Of a DNA stretch of 64,000 bases, positions 34,701 to 45,059 are shown piece by piece. The DNA is from Phoenix dactylifera. Lineage: Eukaryota; Streptophyta; Magnoliopsida; Arecales; Arecaceae. The translations under genes and the position numbers were made by a program. The stretch spans positions 4,728,913 to 4,792,912 of the forward strand of contig NC_052404.1 of NCBI RefSeq assembly GCF_009389715.1, written 5' to 3'. How positions within the stretch are numbered: the stretch's first letter is position 1; every line of letters begins with the position of its first letter. Below the pieces are notes generated by a model, which did no database searches, was not told the DNA's origin, and was given only the letters and a program-made list of their open reading frames with translations.

Positions 34701-37700
34701 GCATGCCCACGGGCCTAATAAAATATATGTAGCATATATTATTGGGTTCTACATGGATCTAAGCTATTTTTTAGAATATTTATATTTTAATATTATCTTT
34801 TAATTTTAAAAAATAGTTAAAATTATATAAGTAATACCAAAAATTATAAAAAATTATTAGTTCATATTACATAATTCAGGAGTATTTTTTGAATTATAAA
34901 ACATATTTATCTGAATTTATGATATTTAAAAATATTTTTAAATTTAAAAATCATTAAAAATATGTAAATAAATAAATAATATGAAAAATTAGTATTATGT
35001 ATTAGATAGATCAAATGTATTTTTTGAGGTAATAGAATTATCTTCATCGTAACAAATTTTTGCTATTTTTAAATAATTGATAAATTGACGTACGTGATAA
35101 ACCCACAGGATTGAAACCATTAAAGAAAAAAGAGCCAAAGTGTGACATTGGTTGGGATCATTGGCAAAATTTTTTGGGTCCGCACCATTTGTAGTGCACT
35201 TGGTGCAACACAAAGTTTGAGAGAGGAGGGGTAATCAGGTTGAAGCAACATTTAGCTGGTGGTTATCCCGACGTATTTATATGCCGAAAATGCCCACAGG
35301 AGGTTCAACAACTGGTGAAAAAGCACTTCGCTGGTTTCAGAGCAGCAAAGGAGAGAGTTTTCAAGAAGAAGGCGGAGCTGACCGCCAAGCGATAGAGTCA
35401 CCTTTCTATTACTCCAGGGAGTTGAGGAAGCATCTGCTCTAGATGACGAAGTGGCATAGTTGCAAGTAAAAATGCTGATTCATTTGCAGTTTTAAGAAAT
35501 ATTTTTGTTGCGATTGGCAATCCCAAATGTATTTGCGGTTGCTTGGTTGCGTGATATTGAAAAATGTGTGGTAATCTTGCAAATGACCTAATAAGGTTAC
35601 CCTTTAAAACAATGAATTGTTTATTGTTTGATTATATTTGACCAATAGGTAACCATCCATATTTATTATATTTATTATAATATTATATTAATTATTTTAA
35701 TATTATATAACAATCATAATTATTATAATTGTGTTATAACATTAAAAATTATTATTAAAATTATATTATTGTATAGTATTGTAATATTATTATATACCAT
35801 AATGCATGTTATAATAAATATTCATAAGTTAAACAGTTATACTATTAATGTATTTTTGTATCATAATATTTAATGTACAATATTATGTAATAATATAAAT
35901 TGTTGCAACGAACACTTGATAGAGATTTCTATGGTCAACTTGTTACATGCTACTGATCATAATTATCTCTTACATCATACATTTGTACGTGTATCAACTT
36001 GTATCTTGGGGACAAATAAGGTCCTTACATCTAATGTTATAGCAAGCCCCCGAATTTGGAATTCTCTAGGCATGTAGAAATAGGAAAAAAAAAAGAAGAG
36101 AAAAACCACACCATGGTGGTACATGATATTTTACATGGTTTGGCACCTAGGCTTATGTCTATGAGTGGAGATGATGGAAGTATTGCTATAAGATGGAGAA
36201 CTATAAAAATTAGTGGGTTTCTGATCTAGGAGAATCACCAACTTGATGTGGACTACTCAGGCTATTACAGGGAGAGAAAACTGGACCGTCATATTGAAAA
36301 GCCGAATCGCGTGCCAAACTTTCAGAGACCCTAACTTGCCTATATGATATCCAATTGAGGTGTTTTTTTTTTTTTAGAAAAGGATAACTTTTTGAGTTCT
36401 ATGACGTGTCGCTATCTCTTGAGGGTGCGGCGTATCGAGTGATTAGCATTAAATTCCATTTTTTGGACCTCGAAGCGGGCCGCTCAAAGCAATTTTTTTT
36501 TTCAAAAAAGGATTTTATAGGATATATCTTCCAATCCGGGAAGAATTAGGTAGAAAAGTCATTGTAGAAGTCAAGATCTACCTCTTGTAGGATTTTTGCT
36601 TTTTATGTTTCGCTAGTCATGTTTATTTTGGGAATGCCGTATCCTCTTTTAACTAGGAGAGAAATCTGACTCGAATTATGCAAGGGCGGACCTTACTAGT
36701 TTAAATTTTGACAATGATAGAAAATGAGATCTAAGCAATTTTTTCGCCAATTTTTCTACTTTTTCAAAATTTCTTAAGAGATTTGAGTTGAGCAGGTTGA
36801 GAGAATTACTTCCTTCTCCTTGATTGGAGCAATAAACCCTAGTTACAAGGTCTTTCACAAGCCCTAGCATGCTGTCACTTAGAAACTCCAAAAAATAGAG
36901 ATGATTCCTAGCAAATCCTTATGGATCATATATGCATAAAAAATATATGTGCATGGACACATCCAAAAGTTTGGGTTTGTGGGCCTCAGCTTGGCTAAGA
37001 TTTAAATACAAGACACCATCATAACATCTTACTTTGAATGCTACTTGGCCTTGTTAACCTGCATCCAACCTAAACTTAGGGTTGATTTAGGTAGCTACCT
37101 GCCAAGCTAGCTGAGCTTGGTTTTGCAATTATTGACTTGATTTTGGTTGGGTTTAATTATTGTTAAAGACTTGAGAGCATTAGCCAAGTCAAAGTTGTCT
37201 AGAATTGACATAAGACAGCACTCATCCCCAGTTGATCTGAAGTGTTATAATACAACCCTCAACCCAATCTATCACAGGTTAGAAAACAATAATATGTGGT
37301 GTATTGGTTAATGTATACTTTATGATCATAGCTTCTGCATAATACATAACTGTAATAGTGTGTATTTGATTACATGCATCACAAACTAGTGGATCTCATG
37401 GTTGAAGAAAAATTACCTATATCGAGAAGTCTTCATTAGATACTATAAATTATATGCTACTAGAAATCTCTAACAAACACTTCACTCCTGTCTCAGCCTT
37501 GCCTAGTCCAGTCTAGCACATGCCAAATTGTGTTGATTATCGAGTTATATTGTGTTTGTCTTATGGTTACAGCTTTATAGATTTGATCTAGTTGGGTTAT
37601 GGTTGGGTACATCGCTAGCTGTCTTGGCTTGAGTTTGACCATAACCTAACCTACCTGGTCTAATCGCATCCTGAATCAGACCTGTTCCTCGTTTAATTTC

Positions 37701-40700
37701 TTCTTGAGCTTGAACTGCACAAACACTATGGAATTTTTAGCCCTATAGCAAATTAGCCTACTAGAAATCTAGGATTATGCAAAGCTCCCTCTTGTCTGAG
37801 TTAGCCAGGAAATAAGCTGAAGGTAATACAGGATGACATTTGATTGTGTGATGGTTAGTAAAATTTCTGAAAATTCAATAAATTATACTTAAAACCAGAA
37901 TACGTTCTTATATAGGTGGATAAATGGCTGCAAGCTAGGGTTTTGTATTTAAGGAAGTTATTGTAAAGCCTCGATTGAAGTGATATGGATCTTTTTTGCT
38001 ATCTTGTTCTAAGTTGATTGGTCTCTATTAGTTGTTTTCCTTTTGACATATTCTAAACAGTATCCTTGCTTCTTTTTATCTCCCCCAATCTACCATTTGC
38101 TATTAACTTGCTTGGGATGATCATCTTGTCTCTGTTACCAGCATATAGATTCTTTCTTTTATCAGTTCTTCATGTCATCTATAAGATATATTTTTCCATT
38201 TCATGTGAGGTTTTTATGTGGTCTAATTTTTTTGGTTCTTTCTCTCGATTACGATCTAATTATTGTAGTTCCTTTTCTGAATTAGGGTTGTGTTTACATA
38301 GTTGATGCATATAAGGTTTACTGGACAAGCTGTATCAAGGGAGTTCATACTGGGAAGATGGTACTACGATTAGTTGAGGCTATTGGTGAGGACTTCTTCA
38401 ATATCGAATGCATGACTTGTTTTCTATAATTAATTTATTGATCTAATTAATAATCTGTTATTGTTTATGAAACATTTGACAGGAAACTATGTGATTCGTT
38501 GTTAAAATCCTTCTATAAACAACATGAGTTCTGACATGTAAAGCTATTGGTTGGTTTATGGAACTTAATAGGAATGCTATTTATGTATGTGAATGGTCAT
38601 AGCTTTTTTTTCTCTTTGGTACTTGTCTAATCAGAATAGGTCATTTTCTGGTTTGCAAAAATGTCAGATTAACTTTTATATCTTGTTCTCACTGAAAGAG
38701 TAAAAAATAAACCTACCATTATAGAAGGAATCTTATTGTTTTTGGATTTATATTTCTAATTTGTAAAACCGAGTGAAAATTATCATTTGAGTTTCTTAAA
38801 AAAAAGAGTTAAAATGACTATATAGTCTCTTTCTTATTAGCATTGTTGTAGACTTTCCTAAGGAGGATCAAGGAAGAAAAGTCTTTAATTTTGGTATGAG
38901 CCAATGTATGAAAAAAGCATACATATTTTAGGGCATAAAGTCAAGTAGTGGGGTAAGTTGTCAAAAATTTTGTAGTCTTACTTGAACTACCATGTTTTCA
39001 GTACTCCAAGAACATTCTTACTGATAACAATATAATGTTGATGATGAACATAGGTGAAGACAAAAAGTTTATGTCAAGTTGACAAGTAGTGGTAAAAGGG
39101 AAAATGAAGTTACGACGTGATTTTTTTGGATATTGCTCAGTAGTAATTTTAGGTTCTAGACCAAGATGTAACTTGGAACAATAATTTTCTTTGACAAATT
39201 CTAAAACTTGCTTCTAAGCCTAATTTAGCTATCATTCATTGTCCGCAAGCAATGGTCTACATTAATGACATTTGAAAGTCTAATAAATTTATCAATGTAT
39301 GTCACATTTTGATGCTTGGATATATTGACCAAGTTTTCTAAATTTTGGTCCAAATTTCTTAATTTAAAGACAAAAGAGATAAATTTCAACATCCATTAAT
39401 TTGGTACTGTATCTGTATTGAATTTCTTCGAAACAGCATAGTCTCATTTGTTATGGCTGCCGTCTTATTAGAATTGTGCTTGTTTGTTTGCAGATGTCTA
39501 TCTTGCTGGTACTGTTATGTTGATATTTGGTATGGGTTTATATGGATTATTTATCAGCAATGTGCCTCCTGGATTACCTTCTAACATAGATCGTGCTCTC
39601 TTGGGATCTTCTTTGTTTGGAATGTTTGCTTTGAAGGTACGAGTAATCTCTACAAAATAAATTGATAATAGTCTAAATTGTTAATATACTTTACAATAAG
39701 ATGTATGATTCATTCACTTGCTCTTTACCCCTCTTGCTATCACATGTGCGCTTATGAACTGTATGTTTTACCTAAAGTGCAAGAATTTATATGGATCTCA
39801 GATATCTTGACACCTACCTATTCACAAGTCTGGTGTCTAACTGCATCTCACAACCAGAGATATTTTATATATTGCACTCTGTCTAATAATTGTAGTAGAC
39901 ATCAAATAACTTAATTTTCTTTTCTTGCATGTTCTGCACGAAAATTTCATGTCTGTTTCATTTAATTAGCATGGGTGTGTCTTGTTCATATAAACATTTT
40001 TTAGTTCATCCATTTAGTACAAATATGACATTATTATTTATAATTCCTAAACATGATTATTTAATGTGACTGGATATTATTATGCTGACACATGAAGAGA
40101 CATCATGTTTATTCACATATAACCAATTGTTGTTTTGTGTTTTTGTAAATTTGAAGTGTATTTTGTTTGTAATACTTGAAGAATATTTAATTTTATGAAA
40201 CAGATATGTTAAAAGATTTTCTTTTTTGTGGTAAAGGGAGGCTGAAAGGCCACCCAGAATATGTTAAACAGAAATTAGCAAGCATATGCTTGATAACTCA
40301 TGATTCTAGGTTCTTATTGAATAATTAAAAACATAATCCTGTGTAAAACAATTCTAACACACTTCAGAAGAGGAGGAGGTTAGAGAGAAAAATGAAAACT
40401 CAAAGCCCTAGGATAGCTTAGCCATGCATGCAAGAAATCAATGCCTTCCAATTGTACTGGTGTCTTACGGTCATGTGACCCATGAGCAGCATGATCATGG
40501 TTCACATGACAGTTTCATTCTTGATGCAAGGAGAGTTGCAAGTGAAGTTCTTGGAGAGTTCATAGGTAAAATACAAAAATATAGTGCATCTTGGCAGTTG
40601 ATATAGAAGGAAATCAAGGAAAACGGTGCTCATGTTAAATAGTCATGAAGGACAGATGAATGAGGATCTTGAAGGACAGAAAGGCTAAGGAAATTGTAGA

Positions 40701-42004
40701 AAATCCTGTATAAGGCCAAATTTGCAGCTTGTGGCGATCTATATAACTAGTTGGGTCTAGACAAGGGCAAGAGTGGATCTATACATCACCTAAGCAGAGG
40801 GAGACAGAAACTAACGGTTTGGATTAAGTTAGACACATTAAAGAAAATATTATGGTTGAAGAAAGGCTGGAAGGTTGCTTTTATAATATATTAACTGAGG
40901 AGTATGCTAGAGTAATTTGCATAGAATAGGCACACTCTGGTGTTGCTAGTCACTTCTTTGTTATTTCAAAAATATATTGTAGAGCTAACACTTAAAAGAT
41001 GCAAAAGTGTGCACTGGAGCCATGTGATATTCCAATTAAAGCTAGGAAATGCATGAGATAAAATTATTTCATTTGGTTAACTAGCTAAGTCAATGAAGTT
41101 TTATAAATAACATGATTTTTTTAATACTTTAAGAAGTTCTAATGTTTCCATTTAGTAGAATAAAGGTGGAGTACAAGATCTCTCTAGCTATTACAACTAA
41201 GTAACACCGAACCTATAGTATAGGCTCATTAATCATGTTAAGAACATTGACAACAATCTCATAAAACCATTTGGTTTTATGCATGGAAACGGGAAGTTAA
41301 TCTGAGAGCTGTTTTCTTTCTTAGCTAATTGATGAAGATGTCTTTTAACACTGTATGCCACAGTTGTCTTTGAAATGCCTTATTCATTTTGAAATTTCTT
41401 TATGCAGTTTTGTCTTCTTTTTGCTCACTGTTCAAATTTCCCAATATCGTTAGTTGAACCATGTATTACAATTTGACAAACATCATCTGCTAATAACTTA
41501 ATTATGTTTCTTAAAATCTTTTGAGTATATAATCTTTTGTTCATCAAATAGATCATTCTCATTTGTTGACAAGCATGATATGATATATTTATCCTGAATA
41601 TTGATTGGATCTGTTTGATATTAACGACGGAGTACAGATATTTGATAAATTATACCTCAGCATTTTATTGTTTGCTACAATTTGTATTAGCAAGTAATTA
41701 TTATCCCAGTAAATTCATTGAGAAACAGAGTTGAAACTGCCCAAAATTTCCGAACTTTAGTAAGGGCTGAATTAAATCTTTTGTTTCTCTGGTCATGCAG
41801 GAGAGGCCAAAATGGATGAAAATAAGTTCCCTTGATGAATTGAAAACAAAGGTAGGACATGTTATAGTCATGATTCTTCTGGTAAAGATGTTTGAAAGAA
41901 GCAAAATGGTTACAATAGCTACAGGACTGGATCTTCTTAGTTACTCAGTCTGCATTTTCTTGTCATCCGCATCCTTGTACATTCTTCACAATCTTCACAA
42001 GTGA
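31719..42004 (+). CDS. UPF0114 family chloroplast membrane protein
   Basis: Exons 31719-32012, 32570-32647, 38286-38385, 39494-39636, 41801-42004 join in phase to 272 residues. Residues 1-50 are Ser/Thr/Pro/Arg-rich without acids early on, a typical chloroplast transit peptide. Four hydrophobic helices follow: FLALLAVGGSLAGSLLCFL; VYLAGTVMLIFGMGLYGLFI; VGHVIVMILLVKMF; and LDLLSYSVCIFLSSASLYIL. The blocks GKMVLRLVEAIDVYLAGT and SLDELKTKVGHVIVMILLV are strongly conserved in plant and bacterial (YqhA) UPF0114 proteins. The family's molecular function is not established. Introns are long (557, 5,638, 1,108 and 2,164 bases). The exon 1 donor (AGG/GTCACT) is weak but the phase is right. Confidence 0.9.
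33647..33917 (+). repeat. Diverged tandem duplication, about 170-bp spacing
   Basis: 33647-33740 and 33818-33917 share TATAAGATCTGT, AATCAGAATA, TCTAGTGAGAGC, CATAGTCTGATT and TGCATGCTTGAA in order. This is an old direct duplication inside the intron. Confidence 0.75.
33960..34165. repeat. CCGG/GAACCGG-rich low-complexity block
   Basis: About 200 bases dense in GAACCGG, CCGGTTCGG and GGACCG on both strands, sharply different from the AT-rich surroundings. In many plants such blocks are terminal parts of hAT or LTR elements. The hAT-like fragment 1 kb downstream makes the former tempting, but I could not define ends. Confidence 0.6.
35135..35395 (+). mobile_element. hAT transposase N-terminus (BED zinc finger), remnant
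   Basis: One + frame reads KCDIGWDHWQNF, then CTWCNTKFERGGVIRLKQHL, then AGGYPDVFICRKCPQEVQQL. This is the BED finger (CxxC ... RLKQHLAG ... C) and following block of plant hAT/DUF659 transposases. One in-frame TAG (about 35189) and a terminal stop at about 35395 break it. The dimerisation and catalytic parts are absent. It sits within intron 2 of the UPF0114 gene in the same orientation. Confidence 0.75.
35640..35890. repeat. TTA/TAAT-rich low-complexity tract
   Basis: About 250 bases composed of ATTATA, TTATAA and TAATATT words. No coding or RNA signal. Confidence 0.8.
39637..41800 (+). other. Intron 4 of the UPF0114 gene, nothing recognised
   Basis: Ordinary AT-rich intron. A 60-codon frame at 40424-40606 contains VSYGHVTHEQHDHGSHDS and is cleaner than its surroundings, but I do not recognise it and found no flanking exon signals. 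Confidence 0.5.
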
Positions 42005-42790
42005 GCATAAAAAAGATGTGAAATGCTGGCTACATTATAGTTTTGTAAAACTATAGAAATTATCTCATCTGAGGTAAGCTAGACATTTAATAATCTTTTC
42101 ACAAGTCACATGTATATTTCTAGAACCTTGTCAATGAAAATGAAATATATCAAACTTGAAAACTCCATTCAACAAATAACGATGGTTTATTGTTCGATAG
42201 GCTAATTAATTGTAATCTTATTGGATGTTGGTTACTGACCTTCTATTTTTTGTGGCAAGTTGATATGAAGCATAATTATGAGCTCAGTAATGATCAAGAG
42301 TAAACATCGTTGATATGCTTGGTTGAGAAATGAGATAAATCAAAGTGCAACTAAAATTGGCTGTGGTCTCTTAGGTGACCACGGCACCTAATCAGGCCAT
42401 CAGCATTTAGTGTATTAACTCATTTGAAAGTTCACTTTGTAATTTATCTCTTTGATCACCATGGGTCGTGGTCACCTGTTCTATTCCATAGGCTTGACTT
42501 TTTTTATCAGCATTATTGTTGAACAAAATAGATAGGTGGTTCTAAAGGAGACCCACTTCACTCTCATTTTAGAGAAGGCAAACTGTGGCCATTCATGGCT
42601 TCCTACACCTGCGAGGGGCGTGTCAAGTCGCTTCCAATCCAAGTTGAGCCAAGCTCATGAGGCTTTAAGCTCAACTTAGTTGGTATACACTCCTACCAGC
42701 CAAAATCAATGATGGATATGCTAAATTGAGAATCCACATCATTGATAAAAATCTATTGCAATTGGGTCTCCCCCTCTTATACTTCAAAAA

Positions 42791-42821
<31 letters not shown>

Positions 42822-43279
42822 GAAAATGAAATGTGAGATGGCTTTGATATAGTTTTGCATTTTTAAAAGAAACAAAGTCTTCCAAGGTTGGCAACCAGCC
42901 TTAGCTCAGCTTGTTGGCTTATGTGGAAGAGATCTATACGAACCTCCTTATTTCTAAAGCTTGATATGCATGGATGATATTTTTTTCCCCCTCGTATGCG
43001 CAAGTTGTCCATTAACCTATACATGTACATGTTTGGATCGAGGATTGGATTAAAAAGAAACATCTAGGGGCTACGGTTGATCATGTCTGCATATATTTAT
43101 GTAGAAAATGTACACAAGGTCTTCGTAGAGGCAAATCAGGGAATAGTGATTAGCTGCAACCCACTAAAAAATAGATAGCAAATTGTAACAAAGTACAAAA
43201 GGATAGCAATTGGATTATTTTAAAATTTATAATATCACAAAAATGTAAAAGGGTTTTGATGTTGCAACCTACTTGAAAA
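42005..43279. other. Downstream region of UPF0114, no gene seen
   Basis: AT-rich spacer. It contains a (GAAA)n tract at 42786-42821 and otherwise nothing I can support. Confidence 0.5.
42786..42821. repeat. (GAAA)n microsatellite
   Basis: About eight perfect GAAA units preceded by an A run. Confidence 0.95.
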
Positions 43280-43890
43280 TACACGAGGTTCTGAGCTATC
43301 AAGTAGTTCGAGCATTTGTACTCATCAAATTTGTTCTTAATGGAAAGTCATTTTCTACGCTAACTTGTCTATTTCAACCACATAATAAGTCGGTTTTAGC
43401 TATTTATTTACTAGCATTGCAAACCATGCACATGCAATATATCGGTGGAATATCTATTTTTTTTTTATCTTGCATGAAAATCAAAATCCTGTTTAGAGCA
43501 TGAAGGAAATATGAAATAGTGCATTAAGGCATTCATATGAAAGGGCAGTTTAGTTCAAGCACTTTATGATTTTATTTAGATATTACATATTTAAAATTTT
43601 CTCTTGTTCACCCTATATGTATTTGAATTTGTTTATGTATAGATTAAAATTATAAAAATATTAAATCAAACCGCATTCTGAGCCTAATTCTAAGTGGATT
43701 ATCTAGCTAAAGTCAAGGCACTAAATTCTCTTTTTTTAGAAAAATGCATTCAATTTATCTCACTAAAAATTTTTCTAGAAAAATATTCAGCCAACGGCAC
43801 TATGGGAGAAAGTATTCAAGGTTTAGCAATAGAGGTTTCACTTTTGGACTTTTGCATGTATAATACCTCAAAACGCTAACATTGCAAATA
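43280..43890 (+). pseudogene. Copy of the SCPL last exon plus 3' flank
   Basis: HEVLSYQVVRAFVLIKFVLNGK is encoded at 43282-43348. It corresponds to [22 protein letters not shown] in the final exon of the SCPL gene 13 kb away. The similarity continues for about 500 bases downstream of the stop: CTATTTATTTACTA, GTGGATTATC.AGCTAAAGTCAAG and ATGGGAGAA occur in the same order at 43400-43810 and 56262-56620. The copy therefore includes non-transcribed or UTR sequence, so it arose by DNA duplication rather than retroposition. Upstream exons are missing. Confidence 0.8.
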
Positions 43891-44830
43891 TACTCCTTAT
43901 CTTTTAATAATTACATATGTATCATAAGCTAAATCAGTCTATTCGAACAAAGAATCCTTATTAATCTCATGGAACTAATATGAGAATGTCTTTATTTATA
44001 TTAATATATTGCATATATGACCTTTTCTATGGATATCTCTTAAAAGATCATGAAAAACTTATAGATAGCTTGAAGGATTTACTATTATAATTTTGGGCAC
44101 TAGGAAACTAGGGATTAGTAAGGGACGGCAATTGATTAAGATTGGGCCAGGTAACTTCCAACGAACCTGATCTTTTGATTAAATGAGTCAAAAAATTCCA
44201 AACCGAACTTGACATTTTCCTTAAATAGGTAATTAGATCTCTTTATATTCTTTCTTTTTTCTTTTTGTTACAACCTGACCTCTTTCCTAAATAGATAATC
44301 TGACCTGATCTATGTAATCCATCTAGTATCAGATAAGCTTAGATAGATTAAATGAGTTTTAAATAGGTTAAAAGGGTCTTAAATGATTTAAATAGTCAAA
44401 CAGGTCTTTAATAGACTTAGTTGTAAATTTGCCAATCCAGCCTAATTATTAAACGTGTCAAGATAAGTTAGGTAGGTCATAACACCAAATCTGAACTCTA
44501 TCCATTTAATAAATTGGTTAAGTCAACCTGCTTACTACCTAAATTTCTTTATACCAAAATTTGTACCCATGGATCGGTCGTTGGTCAACTTGGTGGATCA
44601 CATAATAAATTCACACCCGTGTGGATGATGTTATATTGGCAGGTGTCATTTATTTGTTTTGATATTTACAAAATCTAATTGTGTTATTTTCCTAATTGTA
44701 CAAGTGTTTTAATGCGTTTCCTTGCACATTTTTTATTTTATTATTTTGATCGTATGCTAATAAGCCCAAAATTCCGATCCAAACACTGAAGTTGTTCTTT
44801 GTCTTGAACAATGTTCCTTTTTGGCCTTTT
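43891..44830. other. Spacer, nothing recognised
   Basis: AT-rich. AAATAGGTTAAA/AAATGATTTAAATAG words recur loosely at 44220-44480, but no defined repeat or gene was found. Confidence 0.4.
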
Positions 44831-45047
44831 ACAATTGTGAGGGTCAGCCTCACATTGAACGGGCTAGCCTCTTGGCCCAGCCTAGCACCAAATATACAGC
44901 CCAAAGGCCCATCCCCATATCCAAACAGGGCGGAGCCTGCTCGAACACGGACAGAGAAGGAAAAGTCCACCACAAACTTGCCAGAGGCTAACGAAGATCA
45001 GCGTCCACTTTACTTAAAGCTCCAATGCCCCAGTTTTTTCCATTACT

Positions 45048-45059
45048 AAAGATTGCTAC
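45048..45059. repeat. LINE target-site duplication, left copy
   Basis: AAAGATTGCTAC, repeated exactly at 47895-47906 after the LINE poly(A). A third, older copy at about 47967 belongs to a local tandem duplication of the host sequence. Confidence 0.8.

Larger units (their letters stand above)
32648..38285 (+). other. 5.6-kb intron 2 of the UPF0114 gene
   Basis: No host gene. Contents: a diverged tandem duplication (33647-33917), a CCGG/GAACC-rich block (about 33960-34160), a hAT-like coding remnant (35135-35395), a stretch of TTA/TAAT low complexity (35640-35890), and otherwise AT-rich sequence with nothing I can name. Confidence 0.7.

Noticed and set aside
43280-43503. A second functional carboxypeptidase
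   Set aside because: Only the last exon is present; the catalytic Ser and Asp exons are missing.
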